NCBI GenBank assembly: GCA_024138015.1 | Contig: JAMXBB010000010.1 | Location: forward strand, 9,492,386 to 9,556,385 | Source of the DNA: Lumnitzera littorea | Lineage: Eukaryota; Streptophyta; Magnoliopsida; Myrtales; Combretaceae | Length of the DNA: 64,000 nt | Direction of reading: 5' to 3' | Shown: positions 23,600 to 34,379 of the stretch, one piece after another | Layout of the letters: each line of letters starts with the position of its first letter | Position numbering within the stretch: position 1 is the first letter of the stretch | Made by a program: the position numbers and the translations under genes | The notes under the pieces: generated by a model | Told to the model about the DNA's origin: nothing | Database searches by the model: none | What the model saw: the letters and a program-made list of their open reading frames with translations, nothing else

Positions 23600-24690
23600 A
23601 CCATCCATTTAAGATAAAATCAAAGCCCCTCTTAGTAATACTCACTTTACGACATAAGGGCCTCCATAATTAGGAGCAAATTTTCCTCTAGAGTCTTATG
23701 TATTGGAGAGAGCTTTTCTCAACACTAAATCACCATCTTTGAAGTTTCGGGGTCATACCCTTTTGTTGAAAGCTCAAGCCATTCTTTGTTGTTAACATTG
23801 ATTATGACATAGGGCTATCAATCTTCTCTCATCAATCAAATTCAACTACTTGATATATTTCTTTACCCAATCGACTTCATCCAATTGGGTTTCTATAATA
23901 CTCTGAGAGGCAAGATCTCAACCTCTACCGATAACACCACTTCAGTGCCATGTACCAAAGATTAAGGTGTTAGCCCAGTCAACATTCTGATGGAAGTTCA
24001 ATAGGCCATAAGTGTGAATAGCATCATCTCATGCCAGTCCTTATATGTAACAGCCATATTTTTTATGATTCTTTTTTAGGTTTTTATTGATTGCTTCAAT
24101 GGCTCCATTCATTTGAAGTCAATAAGGAGTAGAGTTTCTATGAATGGTCCTAAACTGTCGGCACAACTCTGAGATAAGCTTATTATTGAGATTAGTGCCA
24201 TTGTCGGTGATGATTGTTTTTAGAGCCTCGTATTGAGCCAAGATATCTCTCTTGATGAACTTGACTACTACCCCTTCAATAACGCTTGAATAAGATGAGG
24301 CCTCAACCCACTTACTGAAATAGTCGATGGCAACCAATATAAAGCAATGCCCATTAGATACTTTTAAAGTAATCGAGCCGATGATATCTATGCCCCACAT
24401 TGAAAATGGCCATAGCAAAAAGAGTGTGTGTAATTCTTGAGATGGGGTGTTTATCTTATTTGCATAAACCTAGCATAAGTAATAATGTCGGACATGTTTG
24501 ATGTAATCACCTTCCATTGTTGACCAGTAATGCCCTAACCTCATAATTTTCTTGACCAACATGTAACCATTCATGTAAGAGCCACATACTCCTTCATGTA
24601 CTTCTTCCATCAATATCTTGGCCTTTTTGTCGTTTATATACCTTAAAAGTGTATCGTCAAAAGATCACCAGTACAAAATGGACTTACTTA
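23600..24690 (-). pseudogene. Retrotransposon integrase (Ty3/gypsy)
   Basis: This is the integrase that would join the cDNA to chromosomal DNA. In minus-strand order: a damaged HHCC zinc finger (EEVHEGVCGSYMNGYML, then HYYLC, with some His/Cys lost), then the core with GIDIIG holding the first Asp. AIDYFSKWVEAS follows, and ITDNGTN holds the second Asp. NGAIEAINKN holds the Glu near 24,095. A C-terminal GPY-type segment (KDGDLVLRK, NYGGPYVVK) ends near 23,620. The DDE residues survive, but stops and frameshifts interrupt the frame. The cleanest piece is 24,119-24,418. Confidence 0.8.
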
Positions 24691-24759
24691 CTAAGAATTA
24701 GGCAACCAATCTCCTGATCGTCCTTCTATCCTTTTTCTCAACCTCCTTAGGGTATGTGC

Positions 24760-25600
24760 TTAGTTATAGGAATATTTTAATATCATGGTACCACGGTTTT
24801 TCACCATTTGTACCCTCAATTGCTAGACAGAAGGCAAGCTTTTTTTCAATTTCAATGGTGAGGGGCTGAATCTTGACTCTACCAAATATCTGGATCATAG
24901 ATGCCAAAGTGGCTAATTCATTAGCAAATTGATTATGAGTCCTCAATACGTGATTGAAAGTGATTTTTTTTTTTAATTTCTCCATTAATTCAGTCAAGTA
25001 CTAGTGATAAGGTACTAGTTTAGGATCTTTTGTCTTGTATTCTGACCAAGCTTAGCAATAATGAGTGAAGAATCCCTATATACTTCTAGTTATTGAATAT
25101 CTTTATCTAGGACCATTTTGAGTCTCATGATGCATGCTTCGTATTCGGCGATATTATTGGTGTATGGGAAAATGAGCTTTTTAAGGTATTGTATACCTTC
25201 AAGGGATATTAGTATTGCCCCAATTCCACACCCAGACATGTTAGCAACTCCGTTAAAGAACATCCTCCACTTCGAGGGTTCATCATTTTTTTCTTCATCA
25301 AAACTTCCTTCAACTACTAAGATATCTTCATCAGGGAATTTAACTTGTACCTCTTAGGGCATATCATTAAAGGGATTTTCTACTAACTAATTTGCTAAAT
25401 CTTGCACCTTAACTAAATTTCGGTTCACATATATAAGGTCAAACTCTAATAGTAACATTTGCCACTTTGAGATTCTATTAATTAGGGTCAGTTTATCTAC
25501 CAAGTACTTCAGGGGATCGTACTAAGTCAGCAACTCAATCTGGTAATAAAGCGTATATTGTCTCAGTTGATGCATTGCCCAAACTAAAGCATAATACGTT
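24760..25600 (-). pseudogene. Retrotransposon RNase H
   Basis: RNase H removes the RNA strand during reverse transcription. The minus strand shows the RT-RH connection (LINRISKWQMLLLEFDLIYV near 25,430-25,490). The RH core reads WRMFFNGVANMSGCGIGAIL and IAEYEAC (25,130-25,272). The tail THNQFANELATLASM is near 24,890-24,950. The first catalytic Asp of the usual FDG motif is Asn (FFNG) and the Asp of the ADALATLAS tail motif is Glu, so it would be inactive even without the stops. Confidence 0.75.
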
Positions 25601-25639
25601 CTTTCAATTTCTAAATACTTCTATTTCCTTCAGTAAACT

Positions 25640-26305
25640 TCTTACTCAAGTAGTATATGGCCTGCTCTTTTCCTTCTTCCTCCTTCTGGCCAAGCATATA
25701 CCCCATGGATTCTGTAATATTATGAGGTATAGAAATAAAGGCTTCTTAGGTTTATGAGCTACCAAAATCGAAGGGTTCACGAGGTACTCCTTGATTATTC
25801 TGAAGGCTTGCTCACATTTTTCATCCCAATTTATCTTGGCTTTCTTTTTCAACAACTTAAACAAGGGACGGCATTTATCTATAATTTGAGATATGAACCA
25901 GGCTATGTAGTTTAAGCAACCTAACAAGCCTCTGATTTCTTCAAGTGTACATAAAGGGGGCAAGTCAATTATAGCTTTAACTTTGTCAAGATCTACTTTG
26001 ATGCCCCTTTAGCTAATTATGAAACCCAATAATTTCTCTGAAGTTACTCTGAAGGTACACTTCTCTGAGTTGAGCTTCAATTGGAATTTTCTCAACTTAT
26101 CAAACAACCTCCTCAGATTATCCGCATGATTCTCTCCCTCCTTGAACTTTACGATCATATCATCAATATATACCTCAACTTCTTTATGCATCATGTCATG
26201 AAAAATTGCAACCATGGCTCTTTAGTAAGTTGCCTCGGCATTTTTTAGTCCGAAAGGCATTACTTTATAACAAAATGTACCCCAAGTTGTGATGAATGCT
26301 ATTTA
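25640..26305 (-). pseudogene. Reverse transcriptase, C-terminal half (Ogre-like)
   Basis: On the minus strand the piece opens with FITTWGTFCYKVMPFGLKNA (26,220-26,300), then FHDMMHKEVEVYIDDMIVKF carrying the catalytic YIDD. It continues LKLNSEKCTF, LLGFIIS, RGLLGCLNYIAWFISQIID and CEQAFRIIKEYLVNPSIL, the thumb and connection region. The N-terminal half lies at 29,076-29,704. Between them is a plus-strand nested element, and about 27 conserved residues before FITTWG are absent. Stops occur, for example after LKNAEATY. Confidence 0.85.
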
Positions 26306-26309
26306 GTTA

Positions 26310-27262
26310 TAGGTTACCAACTATCGACCCCATCACTCGCGTACGCTTTAGAGGCCTCCAGTCCCTCACCCGAAGGATTCTTTCTCGTCAACCTACCAAT
26401 GACAAGAAACAATACGCTGAAAGAGGATAGCTGAAATCCCTAAGAGCTCCAGGTGGTTATATTATGCTCTATTCATTATCGTGTACCAATGTCGACCTTC
26501 CTCTGGCCGAGAGCTCTATGCCAAGTGACAAAACTTTCAACTACCAAGAGCTCTATGCCAAGTGACCATACTTTCAACTACTGATAATCTTCTACCAAGT
26601 AAATGCAACTAGCTCCTAGCTAAGTACCTCTCTTCTAGCCTCCTTCCAACTCTCACGGCATCCTTTCACTTCTCGGCTTCCTTGTCGCTGTAACACCTTG
26701 GTTTCTCCCACCTACTATGCTTAAAGAACCCTTGTACAGATCCAATGTCATACTATCACTTGTCTTCTTCATCCGACATTATACTATTTTTCCCTTTTCC
26801 TCTTTTGTCCTTTTTACCCCTTTTCGTATGAACAAGGAATCCCTTTTTTGTATATACATTATTGTAATTTCTTTATTTGTAATGTTACCCTAGGGACTTA
26901 TAATAAATAGTCCCTTCCCCTTATAAGCCGAAATGATCTAACTTTATACATAGATATTGAATATTCTGTTATTGTGAGACAACCCTTTTCAAGTCCATTT
27001 TTCATACACTCTTATCTAATCTTGCCGAATAGCTCAAAATTAGTAGAGGATGGACCTTGAAATCAACTTATGCGTCATATCAAGTGAAGTGTGAAGTTAT
27101 GTTGTGTTCATTGGTATGTTATATCCTCTGGGCAACTTTACATCAACTACTCTAGTTAGTTCGTAGTCCTAATCATTCTATTTTCTTCAATATTTCGAAG
27201 GACCCATTTAGTTCAACCCTACTATGGTAAGTCCTAGTGATAATTGAGCTCCTAGGCATATC
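26310..27262 (+). repeat. 5' LTR of the nested element
   Basis: About 0.95 kb of non-coding sequence precedes the primer binding site. It has a TATA-like stretch (ttataataaatag near 26,899-26,911) and a T/C-rich leader. The left boundary is set only by where the interrupted RT stops, and a TG start was not seen, so it may be truncated. It contains two copies of 'agagctctatgccaagtgac' (26,509-26,563). Confidence 0.5.
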
Positions 27263-27271
27263 ATATAATCT

Positions 27272-27283
27272 TGGAATCAGAGC
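27272..27283 (+). other. tRNA-Met primer binding site of the nested element
   Basis: TGGAATCAGAGC differs by one base from TGGTATCAGAGC, the sequence complementary to the 3' end of plant initiator tRNA-Met used by most plant LTR retrotransposons. It lies between the LTR and gag as expected. Confidence 0.7.
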
Positions 27284-27370
27284 TTGAGGTTAAGACTGAG
27301 AGTCGTGTGGTATTTGTGTGTATGTAATGATTTCTTATATGGAGGGTACTTTCAAAACCTCATTGTAAGA

Positions 27371-29075
27371 ATGTCAAATCCTAGTGTTCAAGGAGAAATT
27401 AACGATGCCAAGAGTGATGCTCATGGTCGTAGTCATGTGACCCAACAAACACCACGTACTACTGATGAACAAATACAAGATCTTATTACTATTATAGCCA
27501 ACTTAGTTGTTTCGGTAAACAAAATATTAGAGACTAGACTGCATAAGAGAATTATCGAGCACAGCCAAAAGATGAGAGATAAGCCGAGAAGGCAAATGAA
27601 TGAATGACCACCAAAAGCCTTTCCAATGAACTAAGCACCACCACGTCGTGTTGATAGAGTTGTGAGAAGAAGATTAGAGTTGGACAAAGTGGAAGAGTAT
27701 GTAGAAGAAGAGGAGCAGTATGTTGGAGTTGACAAGCATGAGCTTAGAGCTCCTAAGGGAGCCCAACACCTCATTGTATAAATTCCGAGCTTCAATGAGT
27801 CTAGTAGTACTAACGACTACTTAAACTAGGAAGAGAAGATTGAAAAGATATTCGATTTTTATGATTATAAAGACATTGTTCATTTTCAAGTGGCTACATT
27901 GGAAGTTTTTGGATATGCAGCAATGTGATGGAAGAAGTTGCAGAATGTACGCATGAGAGCCAGATGAGAAATCTGGACATGGAACCAAATGAAAAGAGTC
28001 CTATAAAGTAAGTTCATTCCCGAACACTACGAGTAAGACACTCTCAGACAACTCCAAGACCTGAGGTAACGTAATAGATCAGTAGACGACTATGTCCGAG
28101 AGTTTCAATTGCTCATGATCCAATGTGATGTCAACAAACCTAAGATACAAACTATAGCACTGTTCATCTCTAAGCTAAGGACCGAAATTGGTAACATAGC
28201 AGAAATACAAAGTCTTACAACTCTAGACAAAGCCATCCAAGTGGCACAAAGAATCGAAAGGCAAAGGTGGAACTAGGCAAGCCGAATGTCGAGTAGCTGA
28301 ACTATGCTACCGAATAGAAGCGGCATATTGAGCTGACTAGTGAATGATCAAGCATCAAACAGTTTTAAGGTGAAACATCGAGGGTAAGTGCCGAGCCAAC
28401 CCGAAGAAAGTTGAGGTAAGAGCAAGGCTAAGTAACCTAAGGTCCGAAGAGACCAAAGTTAGAGCTTAGGAAAAAAGACCTGAGAAATTAAATGTTTTAA
28501 ATGTCTTGGTTATGGACATATAGCCAGTTAATGTCCGAACAGCCGAGTTATGACCATAAAGGGAGATAAGCCCCTATTCAAAGTAGAAAGTGCCAACGAA
28601 GGAGAGGAAGAGGTAGGAGTTGAACAGATGCTGAAAGAGTTTCAGGAAAACCCTGATGCCGAGACATCTCTTGAGGGCGGTGCTAAGTACAGTTTTGTTG
28701 TCAAATGGTCTCTTAGTGCATTTGTGGCCAAAGAGAATGAGTAGAGAGAGAACCTCTTCCATACAAATTTTCGAGTGGATGGCAAGCTATACGCCATGAT
28801 CATTGACAAAGGGAGCTATACCAATGTCATTGCACAAGGGGTAGTCAAAGCCATGAAATTACCAACCTTCTCACACCCTAAGCCGTACAAGATTCCCTAG
28901 TTGAATGAGAAAGGAGGCTTACATGTTACTGAACAGGTCAAAGCACCAATTACCATTAGTATAGGTACAATGACGAGGTGATATGCAATATCCTTCCAAT
29001 ATGCGCTTCTCACATATTACATAACCAACCATGGCTATTTGACATAAGGGTGTTGCATGATAGGTATAGAAACAC
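27371..29075 (+). pseudogene. Gag and protease of the nested element
   Basis: Gag forms the virus-like particle and the protease cleaves the polyprotein. A likely start is the ATG at 27,371 (MSNPSVQGEIND). The retrotransposon gag domain follows: EEKIEKIFDFYDYKDIVHF (27,830-27,890), then SKFIPEHY, LRQRNRSVDDYVREFQLLMI (28,060-28,120) and IAEIQSLTTLDKAIQVAQRI. A CCHC knuckle reads CFKCLGYGHIASQC, intact but one frame away. The protease follows: KLYAMIIDKGSYTNVIAQGV (28,770-28,850) has the catalytic Asp but Lys for the first Gly of DGGS. Then HPKPYKIP, CASHILHNQPWLFDIR. Several stops and shifts inactivate it. Confidence 0.8.
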
Positions 29076-29704
29076 CTTTACTTCTTGGGTTTATTATCAA
29101 CCAAGACATCAATATGAGGTAAGCAGAAATTATCTTTTGAGGTTTCTTGGTTGAGGTCTCGAAAATCCACACACACTCTAACTTTTTCGTTCTTCTTCGT
29201 TACTAGCATAATATTGGCTACCCATTCAGGATAATCAAATACTTCGATGAAATCACCCTTTAGTAACTTTTTGACTTCTTCTCTAATTTTCAACAAGATA
29301 TTTGATCAAAATCTCCTCAGCATTTACTTCTTGGGTTTGATATCTTCTCTCGTAGGTAAGCGATGGACCATAATTGCTGGATCTAACTCGAGCATAGCTT
29401 CATAAGACCTACAAACACATCTTTGTACTCAGATAATAGCGCGGTCATTTCTGTCTTTTGTTCTTCTTTCAAATTCCCTCCAATCTTCAACATTTTGAGG
29501 TTATCATCAATCTCAACATTAACTATCTCGATTGGCTCGTCTATGGAAATCCTACTCATTTCATGTCTTTACCGGTTTTCTTACACGTCACTATGGTCAT
29601 TGACATTACTCCCAATGACTAACTCAGTAAGGCCAGAAGTGATACCAATATTTTCATCACTGATCTGTGTGAGGTATCCCTGACTTTTATTTGAAACATT
29701 GGAT
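29076..29704 (-). pseudogene. Reverse transcriptase, N-terminal half (Ogre-like)
   Basis: On the minus strand: LKIGGNLKEEQKTEMTALLS with EYKDVFV (29,410-29,500), the leader of Ty3/gypsy RT. After a frame change comes KIREEVKKLLKGDFIEVFDY, PEWVANIMLVTKK and VRVCVDFRDLNQETSKDNF. It ends PHIDVLVDN (29,078-29,296). The match stops at 29,076, where the nested element starts. The RT resumes at 26,305. A T/C-rich stretch and CAG precede this exon-like piece at 29,705. Confidence 0.85.
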
Positions 29705-30060
29705 CTGAGCAAAAAGTATGTAAAGAAAAGAGTGTAAGTAAGGAATGAGTGAAGAGAATGAAGACTGATTTTTATTATGTTAGAAGAAATTTTTTCAAGT
29801 ACAATATTGTAAAACAAAGGTAATTATTACAAAACTCAGTAAAATACTAAACCATAATTCATCCTTTATCCTAGAGAAGACTTATTGCTATTTATAGGGA
29901 TGGAGAACCAATCATTCAGGTGTTGGGACTTGTAGGATGGGCCTATTATTTCATTCTTGCTGGAGGTGTCCTCTTTAGTAAGCTATGAAGTCTAGAGATC
30001 AGCCCGATTGAAAGTTTCTAACAATGGTGGAAAGGTCATTAGGGCGTGATACAATCTGTC
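29705..30060 (-). other. Protease-RT linker with intron-like 3' end
   Basis: No pol domain is readable here on the minus strand. It ends in a pyrimidine tract and CTTTTTGCTCAG immediately before RT-leader coding sequence, a good plant 3' splice site. A TATA-like word (CCTATAAATAGC, near 29,890-29,900) is also present. Ogre elements are known to carry an intron between protease and RT. A matching 5' splice site was not found. Confidence 0.35.
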
Positions 30061-30979
30061 ACCTTTTTTGCCCCCCACTTGCATATTTTGCAACTCATCC
30101 ATTAGAGTTAGGATGTAACCAAGTCAATAGGTACCAACCTAGCCTTCTTTGAATTTCAACCTCTCATCTTTCTTTTGATCAGTAATCATACACACTTCTT
30201 CAAACATTTGGAGCCCAAAGTCTTCCTGCTCCTGAATGCTAATGTAGGGTATGGTTGTTTCCTCGTATATTTTGTAATCCTGATCACCCAAAATCATTAT
30301 GACCTAACCATTTGAGATGAACTTAACCTTTTGATGCAAGCTTAAAGGCATGGCTCCTATTAAATGTATCCATAGTCTTCCCAATAGCAAGTTGAAGGTC
30401 CTTAGGATGTCTAAGACCTAAAATTGGATGTCAAAAGTCTATAGGCCAATATCAACCGAAGTCGATCTCTCTTATAATTTGCCTTCCAAATCCATCAAAA
30501 ACCCCAGCTATTGTTGAACTTAGCTTAATTGCAGTTATATCGATGCCTAATAACTTCAGGGTGGCAAGAGGGCAAACATTCAATGATGATCCATTGTCAA
30601 TGAAGACTCTTGTTGTAATAATGTTGCTCACCCTCGCTATTATGAAGAGAGGGTTAGTATGTTGATTACCTTCTTCACCCAATTCCTCAGTGGAGAAAGA
30701 AATTCGATCCATGGTGAGGATAGATTTAGTGATAGACCCCATTATTTCGACTAGTATATCACAAGGGACTTTAACCTCCCTCAAAGTTCTTAACAAAGCT
30801 TCTTGATGCTGTTCCAACGCCATTAACAAACTCATAAGAGATATTTGTACTAGAGTCTTAGTGAGCTGATCCATTATCTTATACTCACTAAACTTGATTA
30901 TTTTGGTGACGGTAGACAATCCTTCCTCATATTCAACTGGTTTATTATATGGCCTTTCCAGCATAGTTTTCTTTTTCAA
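30061..30979 (-). pseudogene. Retrotransposon aspartic protease region
   Basis: The minus-strand ORF 30,979-30,452 (175 codons) shows a linker (ILTMDRISFSTEELGEEGN) and the protease active-site segment TTRVFIDNGSSLNVCPLATL. The Asp is kept and DNG is a usual Tat/Ogre variant of DTG. Then LLGIDITAIKLSSTIAGVFD, with the FDG flap-like motif, and RQIIREIDFG. After a frameshift the match goes on with LLGRLWIHLIGAMPLSLHQKVKF (30,330-30,400), the end of the domain. It would cut the Gag-Pol polyprotein but is broken. Confidence 0.8.
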
Positions 30980-31169
30980 GTTTCTTTTGTGTCATAAATT
31001 CTACTAAAGCGAGTAATTCCCCCCATGAGTAAACTCGATTACCCTTCATTTACTTCCTGCTAGTTGAGAGGGGCAGTTTTATAACTTTCAAGGGCTAAGG
31101 GTACATAGAAGGTGTACCTTTTAGTCTTTGGAGTTTGCTTCTCCTCTTGTTTGTAGAATATATTTGGAA

Positions 31170-31920
31170 TTGATCGTGTTGATGACGAGATTTGAGTTGT
31201 CAAACATCATGTTGATGATGGGCCTGTGGTTAGGCAAAGCGTTGTTGTTAACATTTGGAATTGGAGTCTCTACGAAGTTTAACTAAACTATGCCTTCGTC
31301 AATTAAGTCTTGAATCTTGTTTCTTAATCTCCAACACAAGTTGATTAAATAGACCACTTTCCCCAGATGATATTGAAACCTTACATTGGGATAAAAAACT
31401 CTTGGCATATACCTTTCATTGGGAGGCTCAAAATGGAGCAAATTATCTTTTCTTAGATTTTCAATGATCTGAGTAAGAGGAGCAGGTATCTTAGTGAACT
31501 ACCTTGGGGCCCTGTTGACTTACGGTTGGCCTCTAAACTATTGCTGAGCTAGCAAAGGATTTGCCTTGAAAGAGACTTGAGTATTGGCCTTGCATTTGAA
31601 TTGACCATGCCGATAATAGCTTCTCTAAGCTTGCTAGGGGTAAGTTTAGTAGAAGGTAGTCTTTTGTTTGATGGTTCTTGTAATTTGCTAGAGGAGACGG
31701 CACTTTCTCGATCATAGTGCCCATGAATAATATTTTTATCTTTAAGGCAAAGTTAACATAGTATCTCCAATTTATTGTGAGAGGACTCATATATTTGTGC
31801 CTAATGGGCCTTAGATATGTTTTGATAGCAAGAAAACTTGCTTTATGTTCTCGAGGAGCCTTAGATATGTTTGGTGGATAACTATAGTTGGGGTCCACTT
31901 ATATTGATTGTTGTTTTTTA
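31170..31920 (-). pseudogene. Gag C-terminal region (Ogre/Tat type)
   Basis: The minus-strand reading NERYMPRVFYPN, then FQYHLGK and NLCWRLRNKIQDLIDEGIV (31,270-31,430), matches the zinc-knuckle-like tail of Tat/Ogre Gag. The pattern is C.YH...GH....CW.L+..IQDLID.G. The first Cys is Phe and the GH pair is lost. It continues PNVNNNALPNHRPIINMMFD. The ORF 31,533-31,898 upstream is probably more of Gag but is not clearly recognisable. Confidence 0.65.
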
Positions 31921-32660
31921 GACTAGAGTAATAGTCGAGTATCATCTAGTGAGACCATGCCCCCAAGCGAGACCATGCGGTTAAGATGAGGTGCTCCGTA
32001 CGAAGGAAAAATCGATATATAGACGACGTAAATCTACACCTTCCATAGTTCTAGACTCCTATGGATGTATTGCTTAAATTCATCATGCTAGCATTCATTT
32101 CATATGTAGATAGATTGCATAGGTGTTAATAATAATTGATAACTTGTTTGAAAAGTAATAGTAGTAAGAAACAAACTCATTAAGCCATGGTTTGATTATT
32201 CTCCTATAATTTTTTTTGTAGGTTCCTTCAAGTAAGGATTAGGATAACCTCAAGAAGGGATTGGGATAACCTTAAGAGTAAAGTACAAACCGAAGATAGG
32301 TTTGATAATGTTAAAGTTGATTAAAATATGTATGGTTGATATGGAAACAATTGATATAAAAAATATTTATATGATAAGATTATGTGTAATATAATACTTC
32401 TTTTAAATTATTGAGTTGTTTTACATTATCTTAACATTTGGTAGGGGATTCTGATTCTCTACGGTTCTGGTGGACTATGGAATATCGAATATCCATAGTC
32501 ATTTATATTTTATAATAAGTTAATTAATTAAAAATAAAAAACCTTAGTGATTAATTGTTTAGAATTTTGCAATCTCTAACTTGTAAGGCGGTTTTCGTAT
32601 CATAAGTACATATGTGATATGAAAATTTTAGGTCATCCCATTAGGCCCTCCTTAGGGTCT
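31921..32660. other. Unassigned block between gag and truncated 5' LTR
   Basis: The last ~1.07 kb of LTR and the primer binding site should lie here if the minus-strand element were complete. Instead the sequence is unrelated to 19,160-20,225 and has no coding capacity. It includes 'aggattaggataacctcaag' followed by a close repeat of it (32,235-32,275), and an end 'agggtcttgaca' just before the LTR homology. It may be a foreign insertion or a diverged leader. Confidence 0.35.
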
Positions 32661-33111
32661 TGACAGGTCTAGAACAACAATGTCTAAACCGGCTTCCTAC
32701 AATAGCTTCTAATGATCTTTTCAAATGGGGGGTGGAAGTTTTATGAAGTTTTAATTTGTGAAACTTCGAATGATGGTGGTGCATTAATCTATGACGGTCA
32801 TTTTAGGGGTGGTTGGTGTTTGGGCAATAAGTAGTGGTTAAAAATAACGTGGGCAATGGCTACTGGAGTTGAACGGAGTGGTAAGTCTTAAGTTTTTGGG
32901 TAGGGCAAAGCTGGTCGTAATGGCTGATTTAGTTAAAGAGGGGTGGATATGCTAGCTTCGAGGTAACGGCATAAAGGTGGTTAGGCTTTAGTTGTCGAAG
33001 GTGATGGAGCCACGATAAAGAGTACAAGCTATTAGGTTCAGATGCTTAGAGGACAAGGAAGCTAGTGGAGTTGATAATTTTGCTGAAAACCATGGGAACC
33101 AAGCATAAAGT

Positions 33112-33149
<38 letters not shown>

Positions 33150-34379
33150 TCGGGGAAGAGAGTAAGAGTGAAAGATAGAACGAAAGCTGATGATTCTGTA
33201 TTCTGAAAACGATTTCCCAAACCCTATTTATACTAATCAAGTAATGAACAATCATGGAAAGCTCCCCACCACCATGAATTCGAGATTTAAAAAAATGAGC
33301 TTGATCTTCATAATTTGATTTGAAATAAAGTAAATTCCTAGTCAACGAGTAATGATTCACCCTTAAACTTTCTAGAATAAAGTAATGGAAGCTTTAATAT
33401 TCAAATTCGGAGCTTGAGTTAAGTTTAGTCAAATATGTGCTTAATGAGTTTTTTTCAAACTTCCAATAGATATTTAACCGCTTTAATTCTTGAATCTGGG
33501 CAAGTTTCTTGATTGAATTCAAAGTAAGCTGTGTGTATTTCTTGATTCTACCCTTAATTTGGGTAGAACTAGGTGGAAAAATCGTGAAAAGATGGCTCAA
33601 ACACGAGTCACCAAGCTAGAAATGCAAAGGAAAATGTTGGGGAAAGGGCTGGAATGTACTAGAAAAAGAAAGATAAGGAAAGGAAAGTACTAACCTAGCG
33701 CCATATTAGTCATGCCATTCAGTGGCATCATGCCACGTATCCTATTGTGACACGTAGCAACTAACCTGGCAGAGGCTGCTAACGTGTCAAGGACACGTGG
33801 TGCCACATCACCCTACCCAATCGACGAGCACCACGTGTTAGGACACATGGTATAATGAACCTTTGACATATGGTAGTGTATTGTGGGTGTTTTGTGGAAA
33901 AAAGAACAAAAGGTATTTTTATGCCTTTGGTGAGATTCAAACCCAAGATCCTAAGCTAACTTAATGTTAATATTCAAATGTTTATCCATTAAACTGTTAA
34001 CCTATACCTTATCCATATATGCAATAAACTAACTCAACTTGGGCTAGATTTTAAACCTTAGCTCAACGGTCTTTCCTAAATTTTAATCTAAATTAAAATT
34101 AAAAATATATATATTCTATCTAAAATTATTATTTATCTGAATTTCCTAAATCCTTTATTTTTCAATTTTTGTGACTTTTTCGATTTTTCTATTTTTTGTA
34201 TTTTTTCTAAAATTTTTATTCTTTTGTAGTTTTTCTAAGTTTCTTATTTCTTTGTAATTTTCTACTTTTTTCTATTTTTCTATTTTCTAAATTCTTTTTT
34301 TGTTTTTCTTAAATTATGACCCTTTATCCTATTCTAAAAATTTTGAAACATAAAAAGGGGGAAAAATGGGATGTCTACA
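32661..34379 (-). repeat. 5' LTR (truncated) of the minus-strand Ogre-like element
   Basis: It starts TGTAGACATCCC at 34,379 on the minus strand and is collinear with 21,911-20,225. It shares the A/T-rich start, the tRNA-like segment, the ACGT-rich U3, the TATA box, a (GA)n run (33,113-33,147) and the sequence 'tagcttctaatgatctttt' (32,702-32,720). The many differences between the two LTRs mean an old insertion. An ORF (33,046-33,360, minus) parallels 20,493-20,891 of the other LTR. It lies in the transcribed leader and has no known domain. Confidence 0.75.
33225..33232 (-). promoter_or_regulatory. TATA box of the 5' LTR
   Basis: TATAAATAGGGTTTGGGAAA on the minus strand is identical in context to 20,741-20,748. 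Upstream on the minus strand (33,725-33,850) are several ACGT-core words, including CACGTGG and CCACGTG forms that match plant bZIP/ABRE (G-box) sites. Confidence 0.6.

Larger units (their letters stand above)
26310..29075 (+). mobile_element. Nested chromovirus-like LTR element fragment
   Basis: A plus-strand block with LTR, primer binding site, gag, zinc knuckle and protease interrupts the minus-strand RT. It stops after the protease word that precedes RT in this family (VLHDRYRNTF near 29,050-29,073), so its RT, RNase H, integrase and 3' LTR are gone. The loss of host RT codons at the junction means it is not a clean insertion. A later deletion or recombination must have trimmed it. Confidence 0.75.
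19160..34379 (-). mobile_element. Ogre/Tat-lineage Ty3/gypsy retrotransposon (degenerate)
   Basis: Reading on the minus strand the order is 5' LTR (34,379-32,661), gag tail, protease, reverse transcriptase, RNase H, integrase, tandem array, polypurine tract, 3' LTR (21,911-19,160). The pol order (PR-RT-RH-INT) is that of Ty3/gypsy. The RT words (HDMMHKEVEVYIDDM, DYPEWVANIMLV) and protease word IDNGSSLNV, together with long LTRs and tandem repeats next to the 3' LTR, point to the Ogre/Tat clade. Stops and frameshifts occur in every domain. A plus-strand fragment of another element lies inside RT. The flanking pentamers (TGTAG left, TGCAA right) are not a clear target-site duplication. Confidence 0.8.
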
